The notes: generated from the letters alone by a model not told the origin. A stretch of DNA of 64,000 bases from Clitoria ternatea (GCA_037962975.1 CM075669.1:115398501-115462500); one strand, 5' to 3'. Shown: positions 10,898-23,700, counted from the stretch's first letter. A program made the numbers and translations.

Positions 10898-13800
10898 TCA
10901 AACACAATTTGTCATATCAAGAATGCCTAATTCTCTTCTAATGTAAATAAATTGTTCTCTAGCCAAGGGTTTTGTGAAGATATCCGCTAGTTGCCTAGAG
11001 GTTTCTACATGTTCAAGTACACAATCCCCTTTCAACACATGATCTCTAATAAAGTGATGCCTAATCTCAATGTGCTTGGTTCTAGAGTGCATTACTGGAT
11101 TCTTGGAGATGTTAATGGCACTAGTATTATTGCATTTAAGAGGCACATGATTCAATACAACTCCAAAATCTAGAAGTTGTTGTCTCATCCAAAGGATTTG
11201 AGCACAACAACTACCAGCTGCAACATATTCTGCCTCAGCTGTTGATAGCGCAACACTTACTTGTTTCTTGCTATGCCAAGAAACAAGAGAACTACCAAGT
11301 AAGTGACATGTTCCGCTAGTACTTTTCCTATCAAGCTTACAACCTGCAAAGTCCGAATCAGAGTAACCAACTAAAGTACATTCAGCCCCTTTGGGGTACC
11401 ATAAACCAACATCTTGAGTCCCAACAAGATATTTCATTATCCTTTTTACTGCAGTGAGATGAGATTCCTTAGGACAAGCTTGGTATCTAGCACACATACA
11501 CACAGCAAACATGATATCCGGTCTACTAGCGGTTAAGTAAAGTAAGGATCCTATCATACCTCTATATTTTGTGAGTTCAACATCCTTACCTTTCTCATCC
11601 TTGTCCAAATAGCATGAAGTGCCCATGGGTGTGGCTATATCATTTGCTTTATCCATATTGAACTTTCTGAGTAGTTCTTTGCAGTACTTAGATTGGTTTA
11701 TGAATGTTCCTTCATTGGTTTGCTTGATTTGTAGTCCAAGGAAGAAAGTGAGTTCCCCCATCATGGACATTTCAAATTCTTCCTGCATTAGCTTGGCAAA
11801 CTCTTTGCACATTGAATTATTAGTGGCACCAAAAATTATATCATCAACATAAATTTGTACCAATAGTATGTTATTCTTATTGTGCTTTATAAATAAAGTT
11901 GTATCAACCTTCCCTCTTTCAAAATGATTTTCTAAGAGAAATTTGCTTAACCTTTCGTACCAAGCTCTTGGAGCTTGTTTCAAACCATACAAAGCTTTCT
12001 TTAATTTGAAAACATGATTTGGAAATTGATGGTTTTCAAAACCTGGAGGTTGATCAACATATACTTCCTCTTGAATGTATCCATTCAAGAAAGCACTTTT
12101 AACATCCATTTGGTACAATTTGAAATTTCTACAGCATGCGAAAGCTAATAGTAGTCTAATTGCTCTAGCTACGGGTGCATACGTTTCTTCATAATCAATG
12201 CCTTCTTCTTGATTATATCCTTTAGCAACTAGCCTAGCTTTGTTTCTAGTTATTATGCCATTTTCATCCAATTTATTCCTAAAAACCCATTTGGTTCCTA
12301 TTATTTGGTGATCATTGGGTCTTGGCACAAGCTCCCAAACTTCATTTCTTTTAAATTGATTTAGCTCTTCTTGCATGGCCAACATCCAATGTTCATCAAT
12401 AATAGCCTCATCTATGTTCTTGGGTTCTATTTGTGATACAAATGCTAGGTGATTACAAGTATTTCTAATAGCATTTCTAGTACTTACACCTTGAGTCATT
12501 TCACCTATGACTTTGTCTAAGGGATGATCCTTCAAAGTTACCCATTCTTGTTGTCTCTCAATTTGTGCTGCACCTCCATCATTGTTGACTTCTTCTTCTT
12601 TGTCTTGCAAGTTCATTTCTTGAAAAGTACCTACAAGATCATCAACGTCTTCCTTTCTCGGAGGGTTATGGCTATTTTCATCAAATTTAACATGAATAGA
12701 TTCCTCAATGGTATTTGTTTGTTTGTTGAAAATTCTATAAGATTTACTTGATTGAGAATATGCTAGGAATATTGCCTCATCAGATTTTGCATCAAACTTT
12801 CCTAGATTATCCTTTCCATTGTTGAGCACAAAACATTTACATCCAAAAATATGAAAGTATGCAATGTTGGGTTTTCTACCCTTGTAAAGCTCATAGGGGG
12901 TTTTCTTTAAAATAGGCCTTATCAAACATCTATTCATAACATAACACGCGGTGTTTACCGCATCGGCCCAAAAATGTTTTGCAATATTGTTTTCATTTAG
13001 CATGGTTCTAGCAAGCTCCACTAAAGATCTATTCTTTCTTTCAACTACTCCATTTTGTTGTGGAGTTCTAGGAGCTGAAAAGTTGTGATTAATACCATGT
13101 TTTTCGCAAAACTTTTCAAAAGATTGATTTTCAAATTCTCCCCCATGATCGGTTCTAATGGATGCAATTTTTGAGTTTTGCTCATTTTGGATAATCTTTA
13201 CAAGTTTCTTGAATGCATGATATGCTTCATTTTTATGAGCAAGAAACAATGTCCATGTATATCTTGAATAGTCATCTACTATAACTAGACCATAGTAATT
13301 ACCTCCAAAGCTTTTGATTTTGGATGGTCCAAATAAGTCCATGTGCAAAAGTTGTAAAGGCCTTTGAGTAGAAACAATGTTTTTGGATTGAAAAGATGCC
13401 TTTACTTGTTTTCCTTTTTGACATGCATCACAAAATCTATTTTTAAATTTAAGCTTTGGTAGACCAATTACTAACTCTTTAGAAACAAGTTTGTTCAAGT
13501 GGTCTACATGTATATGAGCTATTCTTCTATGCCATAGCCATGTTTCATCCTCTTTTGAAATAAAGCATTGTTCATCATTTGTAGACAAACTATCCATATC
13601 AATCATGTAAATATTATCAATTCTTTGGCCTACAAACTTATTTTCCTTATTAGTCTTATGCTCAATTATGCAACAATTTGATTCAAATAAAACTCTATAT
13701 CCTTTGTCACATAATTGACTTATGCTAAGTAGATTATGTTTGAGGCCTTCAACATACAATACGTCACTTATGGAGGTGGAAGAATTCTTACCAATATTTC

Positions 13801-13957
13801 CAATGCCTAGGATTCTTCCTTTAGTGTTGTCTCCGTAGGTGACACTTCCTTTCCTTTTGGGAGTGAATGATGTAAATTTGTTTATGTCTCCCGTCATATG
13901 CTTTGAACACCCACTATCCAAGTACCAATGGGTGTTGCTTGCCTTGAAACATACCTA
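10898..13957 (-). CDS. Copia pol: protease, integrase, RT, RNase H
   Basis: Open frame of just over 1000 codons, opening right after a TAG near 13957. The protease active site is WYLDSGCSKHMTG near 13920, and the annotated reading could start only there by a non-ATG codon, so the 5' end is uncertain. Then come the GAG-pre-integrase HRRIAHIH (near residue 131), the integrase core (LHMDLFGP, near 192) and C-terminal region, and RT (YAPVARAI to the catalytic YVDDIIFGA, about 550-690). RNase H (GYSDSDFAGC near 850, ADIFTKPLA near the end) follows. The order integrase then RT is diagnostic of Copia. It looks catalytically complete, but the link from gag is broken upstream, so this copy may need help from relatives. 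Confidence 0.92.
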
Positions 13958-14339
13958 CAAAACAAAATCATTTTAGAGAACTAGGTACCCATTTTATGTT
14001 GGGTCCTTTTAGGTTAGTTTGTGGGAATGTTCCTTTGGGAACCCACACCTTTCTTAAGACCTTTGTTCCTAGTTTCCTAACACTACACTTATAAGCACTA
14101 TGTCCTTTGGAACCACAATGATTTCATTTCATAAAAGGTGAGGAGGATTTGCTTGGTGGTGCAAAGAAGTTTTTATATTGCTTCTCCATTTTATGATTAC
14201 TATGTTCTTGGTCATATCCTAGACCGGTTTTACTAAACATGCATTTTTGTTGCCCAAGTAGGATATTCAAATTATCTCTTCCATTAGTGAACTTCTCTAG
14301 TGTCCTATTTAGGTCTTCAACCTTGGTTTCTAACACAAT
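13958..14339 (-). pseudogene. Broken gag-pol junction of the Copia element
   Basis: This stretch continues the gag frame but is cut by an in-frame TGA (near 14337), a TAA near 14122 and a TAG near 13957. It still shows a coiled-coil-like segment (LETKVEDLNRTLEKF) and the second half of a second zinc knuckle (NHCGSKGHSAYKC). One cysteine of that knuckle falls at the stop near 14122. In an active relative it would join gag to the protease. Confidence 0.75.
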
Positions 14340-15638
14340 TCACTTCTTTGCAAAATCACATGGTTTATCCCTAGAGCATGTTTGAACTTTTTCTAGTTCT
14401 TCTTTTAAGCTCTCATTTTCTTTACATACTTCCATGAGATGCATTTCAAGGGTATCACTAGTTTTTCTAGATGCTTTGAGTCTACTAGAGACTTTTGTAA
14501 ATTTATCGTATAATTCTTCAAAAGCATCTAACAGCTCATTTTTATCTAAGTCAAGAAGATTTACCTCATTATCTTCTTCTTGATGATTTGCCATTAAGCA
14601 AAGATTGGCTTGCTCATTCTCCGAGTCGTCGGAGCTGCTCACATCGTTCTCATCCCAAGCAATATAGGCTCTTCTTCTTCTTTGTTTGTCCTTGTCCTTC
14701 TTTTTGAGGTTTGGACAATCGGCTTTGAAGTGCCCTTCCTTGCCACATTCGAAACAACTTGGTGAAGAGGAAGTTTCATTAGAGATAGGTTTCTTACCTT
14801 GGGGCTTAAAGTTCTTTTGGAACCTTTTGTTCTTCATGAATCTTCCAAATCTTTTTACGAATAGCCCAAATTCTTCTTCTTCATCTAAGTCACTGCATGA
14901 TTCTTCTTCATGCACGGAGGTGGCTTTGAGGGCTAACCCTTTCTTCTTGGTGGATTTCTCCTCTTCCTCGGCTAGCTTCAATGCTTTAAGTTCTTGCTCT
15001 TGTTCTTGCAATTTTCCAAAGAGTGTTGCAAGAGACATTTCATTGATGCTAGGAGATTGTTTTATTGCTGTGACAAGAGGTTGCCATTCCCTGCTAAGAC
15101 TTTTCAAAATTTTGTGCACAAGCTCTTTGTTAGTATATACTTTGCCGAGAGTAATAAGATGGTTGATGATAAGTGTAAACCTTTTCTGCATATCTACAAT
15201 AGATTCTCCTGAATTTATCCTAAAGCTTTCATACTGGCTAGTCAAAGTACTAATTTTGGAATCCTTTACATCATTAGTACCTTCATGGGTTACTTGAAGA
15301 GTATCCCACATTTCTTTAGCAGTTTGGCATGTCATTATTCTGAAAAATTCATCTTGTCCTAAAGACATAGTAATTAGATTTTTGGCCTTGTAGCCATATT
15401 GGACTTTCTTTTCTTCCTCGCTTGTCCATTCATCTATAGGTTTTTCAACATTCTTGCTATCTATAGTATGCATCGGTATATAAGGACCATTTTCAATGGT
15501 ATTCCATATTCTCAAGTCAATTGATTGAATGAAGATTTTCATTCTTTCTTTCCAAAACGCATACCCTTCCCCATTGAAAGCGGGAGGTCTATTTATCGCA
15601 CCACCCTCGGGAAAAACATTTTGAGAACTTGAGGCCAT
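14340..15638 (-). CDS. Copia gag (432 aa)
   Basis: Structural protein that packages element RNA. It begins MASSSQNVFPEGG. The conserved Copia gag core follows: FNGEGYAFWKERMKIFI near residue 20, then the UBN2-type region with TAKEMWDTL and LVHKILKSL. A CCHC knuckle CFECGKEGHFKADC lies near residue 298. The acidic tail DSENEQANLCLMA and a Lys/Glu-rich coiled coil follow. The start lies 42 bases from the PBS. It stops at a TGA beyond which homology continues (see 13958-14339), so the protein is probably somewhat truncated. Confidence 0.9.
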   Translation of the reverse strand: MASSSQNVFPEGGAINRPPAFNGEGYAFWKERMKIFIQSIDLRIWNTIENGPYIPMHTIDSKNVEKPIDEWTSEEEKKVQYGYKAKNLITMSLGQDEFFRIMTCQTAKEMWDTLQVTHEGTNDVKDSKISTLTSQYESFRINSGESIVDMQKRFTLIINHLITLGKVYTNKELVHKILKSLSREWQPLVTAIKQSPSINEMSLATLFGKLQEQEQELKALKLAEEEEKSTKKKGLALKATSVHEEESCSDLDEEEEFGLFVKRFGRFMKNKRFQKNFKPQGKKPISNETSSSPSCFECGKEGHFKADCPNLKKKDKDKQRRRRAYIAWDENDVSSSDDSENEQANLCLMANHQEEDNEVNLLDLDKNELLDAFEELYDKFTKVSSRLKASRKTSDTLEMHLMEVCKENESLKEELEKVQTCSRDKPCDFAKK

Positions 15639-15680
15639 TTAATCTCTTGAAGCTGTTAAGCTTGATCTACCAAGAGTCAA

Positions 15681-15692
15681 GCTCTGATACCA
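15681..15692 (-). promoter_or_regulatory. Copia primer binding site
   Basis: On the element strand this reads TGGTATCAGAGC, complementary to the 3' end of initiator tRNA-Met, two bases inside the 5' LTR. It primes minus-strand DNA synthesis and fixes the element orientation. Confidence 0.93.
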
Positions 15693-15694
15693 CT

Positions 15695-17154
15695 TGTTGT
15701 TCAAGTGGCCTCAATACTCAAGAGGGGGGGTGAATTGAGATTTAAAACTTTTGAGTGGAATACCTTTGAAACTGATTTTTATCACTAAGTTTATGAAATT
15801 ATGCAAGTGAGATAGAATGGAAGATAACAAGCAATGCACTACAATGAGAAATATTGCTGAAGCAATTTACCAAACACTTGGTGTGCAATATCTAAGGTAT
15901 AACAAATTAAGCAAGTTCAAGTATGCTTTTCTCAACCAAAACAGTACCAATCAACAAATATGCAGTATATGAAAGTAAAAGAGTAAGGAAGAGAAGCTTG
16001 CAAACCGATGTAACGAGTTTCACCCAATCCGGTGTACGTCTCGCCTCTAAGCAACCCACTTAGAGGATTTTCCACTATTGTAGATTAGAGATACAACTTT
16101 GAGCAATTGCGGCTTCCTAGTGTCCCACACTCAAGAACCCAATCCTCACAAGTACAAGGGCAACCCACCCAATCTCTCAATCTCACAATATCCCAAAGAT
16201 TGAATCCTTAACCTTTGTAACCACTCAACCTAGAGTGAACAACCACTCAACCTAGAGTGAATAACTTGTGTTTGGTGTTTGTTTACAATCAATACTCTCT
16301 CAATAGAGTAGATATACAAATGAAAAGCTCTCCCAAATTCTAACTATCAAGATGAGAGGATATACAAATGTATTTCAAAATGCAAGAAATAGGCTTACAA
16401 AGCACAAGATAGAGCTAAGGATTTGTTGCTTCTTGGTTCTTGTTGGTTGCATCTTGTGCTTGTGTTCTTCTTCCATTTATAGAGCCATGATAGCAGTTGA
16501 GGTGTGCCCTAGTTCATCATAGCCGTTGTAAATCATGTCTCTGCGTATAGTGGGATTTGAGTGCTTGTTTTCCACTTAAGTCTGTCTATTTAGTGGTGTT
16601 TCCCACTATGTGAATCGATTCGTAGATCCTTGAATCGATTCAGAGTATTCTGTTTTATGCATTTTGGAGTTCCATAGTCGAATGAATCGATTCGAGCCTT
16701 GTTTGAATCGATTCTGAGCATTCTGTTTTGGGTTCCTGGTCTGTCAGCATCGTGTGAATCGATTCAGGGTCCTTGTGAATCGATTCAGGACATACTGTTT
16801 GCAATCTTAGTGACTTCCAGGGCTGTGAATCGATTCAGGGTCATGGTGAATCGATTCAACCCATTCTGTTTCTCATTTTTATGACTTCCAGGGCTGTGAA
16901 TCGATTCACTCGTGCTTGAATCGATTCAGGCTCTTCATTTTGACATTTTCTCATGCCTGTTGGTCATCCATTTGAATCTAATGATGCATGGTTGCTTTCC
17001 TTTTGTTTGATTCATTGGTTTCTTCATCTCTTGAACCTTTGTGAGATCATTTTCTTCTTTTATATGATATCTCTAATTGTTTTTGATTCTTTGAAGACTT
17101 CCCATTGCTTGTTTCCATTGTCATTATCAAAACCTGTTATCACATGCAAATACA
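15695..17154 (-). repeat. Copia 5' LTR with promoter
   Basis: 1460-bp LTR, 99.5% identical by eye to 7311-8770. On the element strand U3 starts at 17154, the palindrome array is at 16928-16611 and the TATA box CTATAAATGG is the reverse complement of 16473-16482. The last base of the LTR is 15695, next to the PBS. A TSD copy (GTCGC) follows at 17155-17159. Confidence 0.95.
16611..16928. promoter_or_regulatory. Array of paired TGAATCGATTC palindromes in Copia U3 (5' LTR)
   Basis: Same ten-motif, five-pair array as in the other LTR, with small differences (one motif end is TTCTG, another TTCAG versus TTCGG). It sits about 130-450 bp upstream of the TATA box in the LTR that drives the element. 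Confidence 0.85.
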
Positions 17155-17159
17155 GTCGC

Positions 17160-17482
17160 ACCAGGTTCACCTTCAAAGGAAATGAGGGTATCAAGATACC
17201 CCTTGGTGGGTTGCTTCGCTCCATTAAACGTTATGAGTTCTTGCGTGTACGGTTGCAAATCTACATCATTAAAACCCATTCTTTTGAAACAGTTATAAAA
17301 AATTACATCGCAAGAACTTCCCTGATCGACGAGGATCCTTTTAACATCTTTGTTAGCTATAACGACGATGATCACCACTGCGTCATCTCCTCCTGGGATC
17401 GTTGGATCGAAGTCGTCATCAGTGAATGACACCGCCGGCGCTGCTACACCGTCTCTGAAAGGGCGGTTGTCTCGGGGTTTGC
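17160..17482 (-). pseudogene. Tat-1 gag end and protease segment
   Basis: A short piece of Tat-1 left between the two inserted elements. It encodes the aspartic protease region (NKDVKRILVDQGSSCDVIFYN, active site D-Q-G-S) and the FNGAKQPTKGYLDTLISFEGEPG segment, closely matching 49600-49880 in Tat-2. The frame is open across the piece. It joins in frame with pol on the left (7310) and gag on the right (28288) once TSD copies are discounted. Confidence 0.9.
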
Positions 17483-20400
17483 TGTAACATCCCAGTTTTG
17501 AAATTAAATGCCGAATGAAGAATAAACCATTAAGACTTGATTTCAACTAGAAAATAACTGTTAATTACATTTAACTAAGTAGATTTAAGCCATTAAAATA
17601 TGAAAATGGTGGTGGTCAGGGGATGGGGTGGAGTGCACGTGGCTGCTGGGCACACACTCTCCCATCCCACTCTTCTCTTACTGTGCGCATGTACATATAT
17701 ATAAAACGTGAGCCTTTGGTGATGAACACACTTACTATTTCTTCAGACTTCCTCCTCCGTCACTTCATCCTCTACCTTCCTCTCTTCGTCTCCATCTTTC
17801 TTCTCTTCTCTCACTCTTCGCTCCTGGAGACCTTGGTTGCAGTACTGAAGAACGGACTACACTCCATCCCAGAATCAGGCGCAGGATACGACAAAGCCAA
17901 GGAAGACCGAACGAACCAGGAGAAAGACATCGGACCCAACGACAAGAACGGAAAGGTTTCTGAGGTTCTTCTAAGGTAGGGGGCGCTTGCATGTCGAATG
18001 CATGGTCTAAGAACGGTACTAGATGAACATACTGCTGAGTGTGGGTGTGTGTGTATGTGCATGTATTCATAATTATTAAAACTGATGCATGATTTAAGAT
18101 TCTGATAGTGATCTTCGTGGCGATGGTGTAGCCTGTTAGTGGATGATAATGATGGATGATATGCATGGATCTATTTTCTTGTCACTATGAAAAATATGTA
18201 TGTGCATGCTCTTAATTGGATAGTTCAATGCTTTTAGTCTGATGACCGATTGTAACATGCGTTGGTGTGATTGACTGAATGATTACGAGTAGTGTGGGAA
18301 ATCCGTTCTTGCTTAATGACTACGGTGAAGGTGTTCGTGGCGCGATGATGTGTAATAATGAATGTGTTAGTTGCATGAGTGAGAGTGGGGTGACCCATAG
18401 AAGGTCAAGAACCCCAAGGGAAACGACTTCCAGTTACCAACCCTGGCTAGATCCCAATAGTGCTCGTGGTAGCCGTTGGAGCTAGAGAAGAGAGTCTCGA
18501 GACGCCGTGGGGAGGCCGGTGCCACCTGGTAAGAGCTGAGGGACGAGGGGCCAGAAGAAAAGGGGACCGTAACTGAGAGTCTTTACCCGAGTCGGATCCG
18601 CAGGCATGCATATAGAAATAAGGCCGATTGTGGTGGTGTATAAATTTATGTATGTATATGTGTATGATTTTGAATGCATGAATATATATGGATGTGGAAT
18701 AAACTCTGTGTATTATGTGTGTCATGAATGTTGTTTGAACTGTAAGAACTTGGTTACTTGAGAAAGGTTTAATGATAGCAGGAGCGTGTATTGACGCTGA
18801 TACCGAGTCTGTGAGTATCATTTTACATGTAAAAGCTCACCCCTGCAGTGGTCATTTTCAGTGAATGTCTCTCGAGAGGAGGATCAGAAGCAGAGCTGGA
18901 ATGCTGGGCGGAGTGCTGATGCATTTGGAAGGCTTAATTAAGGCGTTGTTAGATTAAGCCCTGATTGGCTCATACCGGATGTTAATGTTTTGGGATGAAT
19001 AGAACTTTATGGACAAGGAGAAATCCGATTTTGTGTTGTAAATATTGACATACACTCTTATGTATATATGGATGTATGGTTTTATGTGTGTGTTGCTATG
19101 TGCTGCCTTGTTTCATAATTGTGCTTTAATGGATACGCAGGGACAGTATGATTGAGCAGGCTATAGCCAAGTCAGAGTGAATTGAGAATTGCCTTAGGAA
19201 AACTTATGTCGGATACGTTGGGCGGAGTCGTACCCCGCCCGAAGTATGGGGACATTTCGCCCAAGCGAGAGGACTCGCACTGGAGCGATGTAGTTGTTAG
19301 AATGGGACACCGTTCAATTATCTTTCCTATCCGTTGTGATGCTAACGCAATCCAGACCCCGGTGTTGACCCCTGATTTGGGCGTTGTGGTTGAGTCCGCC
19401 CAGGCGTTGTCATAATTAGTTGAGTTGGGCGGAATAGGTTCAGACCCCTCCTTCCTCCACAATCTACTACCGCATATGTACCCTGTAACTTCCCGTTTTT
19501 CCTGAGTGAAGTGCGAGTGTGAGGATTTACCTACTGAACCCTTGTCCATATCCGATTGAGGAATTACCTTGTGTTTGTGTTGAAGAGGCGTTGTGCTGAC
19601 CTCGTTTAGGCGGTGTCATACCTCGCCCAAGTAACTAGGACAGTTCGCCCAAACGCGTAGAACCATGCTGAAGCAAGCAGATATCAACGTGAGACTCCGC
19701 CTATGTACTTCCCTCCTTCGTTGTCGTATTATTCTGCCTCGCAGGGCGGTGTTGGACATCGTCTGAGTAAGTGAATGTTGTGATGTAGTCCGTCCAGGTG
19801 TTGTTGTGCCTTGCCGAACTGGACGGCGGTGTAATCACTTCCTCTTTTCTTCACAAATTACTCCTGCATATGTATATCTCCCTTTTTCTTCCCTCACCTG
19901 TCCTCTGAAGCTGAACGTCCAGCGTTCTCTGAGAAAGGATCCGCCCGTAGGAACGAATAGACGCTAATGTAAGGTTTACTTGAAGAGTTTCACGTCTGAT
20001 GTTGCATTGTCATACATCGTTTAGGCGGTGTGAGACAGCGGTTGAGCGGGTCACCTTCGCTCTGGAGTCCGCCCAGGACAAACATACCCCGCCTAGCCAA
20101 GTAGGATGATTCGAACTCCGCCCTTCCACCGAGTGCTACGCGTGTGAATGTATTAACATCTTCCCCTTATCTATCTCCTCCTATTGAGTGATCAGGGTTA
20201 CTCGAGGGAAGGCTTCCCTTGTGGAATTCCCTCCATCCGCTGCTGCATTACCATACTCCGTCTGGACGGTGTCAGACCCCGTCCGAGCGAGCAAACGGTG
20301 TTGTGTAATCCGCCCATTGTTGGTGTGTTACGAGAAACCCAATGAGCCGGTCCCAGTTTTAGCTTCTCTGTAGGTTACTATATGCGTGTGAATGCTCTTC

Positions 20401-20508
20401 ATTCTTCCCATGCCTGTTTCCTTCTATATCGAATAATACGTGCCTGCTTTTGTGAAAAATTTTCTCACATTTTTGGAATTATTAAGTTGCAAGTAATAAG
20501 GTGTTACA
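17483..20508 (+). repeat. Chromovirus 5' LTR
   Basis: 3026-bp LTR. The TATA box TATATATAAAA is at 17696-17706, only about 215 bp from the LTR start. U3 is therefore short, and most of the LTR is probably transcribed as R/U5. A C/G-rich array of GGGCGG/CCGCCC words fills 19220-20315. ORFs in the LTR are short and not convincing. Confidence 0.95.
19220..20315 (+). repeat. Array of GGCGG / CCGCC inverted pairs in chromovirus LTR leader
   Basis: Many degenerate copies of GGCGG and its complement, often as inverted pairs about 8-12 bp apart (for example GGGCGG and CGCCC at 19220-19240; others near 19605, 19745, 20025 and 20265), with words like GTGTCATACC between. This lies downstream of the TATA box, so it would be in the RNA and could fold. 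Its copy in the other LTR is at 26994-28089. Confidence 0.7.
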
Positions 20509-20511
20509 TTT

Positions 20512-20523
20512 TGGTATCAGAGC
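20512..20523 (+). promoter_or_regulatory. Chromovirus primer binding site
   Basis: TGGTATCAGAGC, complementary to initiator tRNA-Met, three bases after the 5' LTR end. The leader from here to the ATG at 20791 holds no other feature I can name. Confidence 0.93.
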
Positions 20524-20790
20524 GGACCGAAAGGTCCAAGGCCAAGGTATGCTTACCGAGTGTAAGCGGTTGTGTGTGTTATTGTGATTGAATGGTTGAA
20601 AATTGTTCTGATGCTAGTTGAACTTGATTGATGTTGACTTGAGGACAAGAGGTTGTTTTCCCCTGGTCCGATTGTGTATAACTTAGACGAATGACATAAT
20701 GTGCTAAGCTATTAATTGTTAGACTAATAACCAGATCGGTAGTAAGTGGCTCCGTATACTTATCCTTAAATGTCAATTTCAGGATAAGGA

Positions 20791-23700
20791 ATGGCGCATC
20801 GTCAAAGTATGGAGGCTATAGCCACAGCATTCCAACGCTTTGCGGATGTATTTGAAAGGCAGGGCCAGACTCGACCTGAGGATGGCCATGTACTGGACCG
20901 CTTCCTGAAGAGGAAGCCGAGTGAATTCTTAGGAGGACGGAACCCTGAGGCGGCGTTCAAGTGGACTCAGGAATTAGAGAGAATTTTTAGGGGTCTTCAC
21001 TGTACCGAAGCCCAGAAGGTGGAATGCGCAGTGTATATGCTGCGAGATAAAGCGGAGAATTGGTGGAAAATAGCCAGAAGCCGATTCCCCGAAGATGATA
21101 ATCAACTGACGTGGAACGATTTCAAGGCCTGCTTCTTAGACAAATACTTTCCCGACACAGTGAGGAGTCGGAAAGAGCTGGAGTTTATGGAGTTAAAACA
21201 GGGCTCCATGACTGTGGAAGAATACGCGACCAGATTTGAGGAATTGTGCCTATTCTATCCGCCCTTCCAGCAGCCAGGAACGGAGAACTCCAAGTGTCTT
21301 AAGTTTGAGAACGGATTGAGATCGGATATCAAGAGGGCTTGCAGATACCATGAAATCCGGAGTTTCCCTGCATTAGTGAACAAATGTAGAATATTCGAAG
21401 AGGATGACAGGGCCCATTCGGGCCAGTGCAGCAGAGCTAACCAGCACCTGAGGCCTCAGCAGTCACGTTTCAAGAGGCCAGGGAACGTGGGAAGAAATGA
21501 ACCCTTCACTAGATATCAGGGTCGTGGTGACCGAGGGAGACAGATGAGTGGACGACCAAGACATGGCGGATGCTTTAGATGCGGCGGCGACCACTTTGCT
21601 AAGGATTGCAATGGCGCAAATGTTAAATGTTATCACTGCGGAGAGGAGGGGCACGTTCGTCCTGACTGCCCCCAACTCCGCCAAACAAACGCCAATGTGC
21701 GTCAAGGAGGATTTCAAGATAGAACCCGAGTGAATGATAACCAACGACCTGGTGACAGAGGCAACGGAACCAGAGGAAATATGATGCGTGCTCCGAACAG
21801 CCGAGAGAGGAATACCGGTCCGCCAGTAGCAGGAAGAATCTACACCATCAATGCAGAAGATGTTGCACCAGCAAACAACCTAGTACAATGTAAGTGCTCA
21901 CTTGGAACGAATACGCTTAATGTTGTTTTCGATTCGGGAGCTACCCATTCTTTTATAGCTGATGAGTGCGTAGAACAGTTGAAGTTACCAACTGTGTCTA
22001 TGGATCGGACTTTGGAAGTGGCCAGCCCCACTGGCGCTAATGTGTTCACATCGTCAATATGCAAAAATGTAGCATTTGAGTTGTATGATCGGAGTTTCAC
22101 CTTCGATCTGATTTGCATGCCCTTAAAGGGTCTTGACATCGTACTCGGAATAGATTGGCTTTCAGCCAATAAGGTATTAGTAGATTGTAGAAACCGAGAG
22201 ATAGTTTTCCCAAAACAACCCACTGAAGATGACACGGCACTAGGTATAACCCAACTATTTATGATGCTTTGTCTAACCAAAGATGAGAGTGAGACCCTAG
22301 TGAACGAAATTCCGGTTGTCTGCGAATTCCCAGAAGTGTTCCCAGAAGACGTTCCGAGTGTGCCTCCCAATAGGGAAGTTGAATTCTCTATAGACTTGAT
22401 CCCTGGAGCCGAACCGGTCTCCAGTGCACCCTACAGAATGTCCTCAACTGAATTGGCAGAGTTGAAGAAACAAGTGGATGAGTTACTTGAGAAGCAGTTC
22501 ATTAGACCAAGCGTGTCACCATGGGGCGCACCTGTGCTACTTGTTAAGAAGAAGGATGGCAGCATGAGACTTTGTATAGATTATCGACAGCTTAACAAGC
22601 TCACAATCAAGAATCGATACCCACTGCCTAGAATTGATGATTTAATTGACCAGCTGCGTGGAGCCTCAGTCTTCTCGAAAATCGACTTACGATCGGGATA
22701 TCACCAAATCCGAGTGAAGGACTCGGACATTCCTAAAACTGCCTTTAGGACTCGGTATGGTCACTACGAGTATGTAGTGATGCCGTTCGGTGTGACAAAC
22801 GCCCCTGCTGTTTTCATGAATTACATGAACAGCATATTCCACTCCTTCTTAGATCGGTTTGTTGTTGTCTTCATCGATGATATTCTAGTTTATTCTAAGA
22901 CATCTGAGGAGCATGAAGGACATCTCAGAACGGTACTCCAAGTGTTGAAGGAGAAACAATTGTTTGCAAAGCTCTCGAAGTGCGAATTCTGGATGGATGA
23001 GATCCACTTCCTCGGGCATGTGATCTCTGAGCGAGGCGTCTCGGTGGATCCTGCGAAGGTAGCTGCTGTAATAGCATGGGAGAGGCCCAGATCGGTCTCG
23101 GAAATAAGAAGTTTTATGGGCTTGGCAGGTTATTATAGGAGGTTCATCGAAGGTTTTTCTAAATTGGCATTACCCCTAACTAAATTGACTCGGAAAAATG
23201 CTCCCTTCGTGTGGAGTCCGGAGTGTGAGAACAGCTTCCAAGAGCTGAAGAATAAGTTGACGACTGCTCCGGTGTTGGCATTACCTGAGTTACGAGAAAG
23301 CTTCGTGGTCTATTGTGACGCGTCTGGACTCGGATTAGGGTGTGTACTCATGCAGAAAGATCGAGTGATAGCATATGCCTCTCGACAATTGAGACCCCAC
23401 GAGCAGCATTATCCGACCCATGACTTGGAGCTGGCAGCAGTAGTTTTTGCATTGAAAATCTGGAGGCATTATTTGTACGGGTCCAAATTTGAAGTGTACA
23501 GCGATCATAAGAGCCTCAAATACCTATTCGACCAAAAGGAGCTGAACATGAGGCAGAGGAGATGGATTGAGTTTTTAAAGGACTATGATTTCGAGTTAAA
23601 ATACCACCCAGGTAAGGCAAACGTCGTGGCCGACGCATTGAGTCGGAAATCCCTCCACATAGCAGCCATGATGGCAAAAGAAGTTGAGTTGTTAGAGCGG

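Larger units (their letters stand above)
7311..17154 (-). mobile_element. Copia LTR retrotransposon, Sirevirus-like
   Basis: This is a complete 9844-bp element. Both LTRs are 1460 bp, begin TGTTGTTCAAG and end AAATACA, and are flanked by the 5-bp TSD GTCGC (7306-7310 and 17155-17159). In transcription order (right to left) it holds the 5' LTR, an iMet-type PBS, gag, pol, a palindrome array, an accessory ORF in the envelope position, several PPT-like tracts and the 3' LTR. By eye the LTRs differ at about eight sites (about 0.5%), so insertion was recent. The Sirevirus assignment rests on the large gag, the extra ORF after pol and the repeated PPT-like tracts. It lies within the protease region of Tat-1. 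Confidence 0.95.

Noticed and set aside
13940..13975. Possible spliced intron ending TTTTGTAG before the Copia protease
   Set aside because: An acceptor-like string only; no donor could be matched and the frame upstream is broken, so decay is simpler.
15681..15692. Possible tRNA gene end
   Set aside because: Only the 12-base tRNA complement is present, in the right place for a primer binding site; no cloverleaf.
17623..17979. 118-codon ORF with a hydrophobic stretch, repeated at 25399-25755
   Set aside because: It lies within both LTRs of the chromovirus, and identity between copies is explained by LTR identity. No family resemblance was seen.
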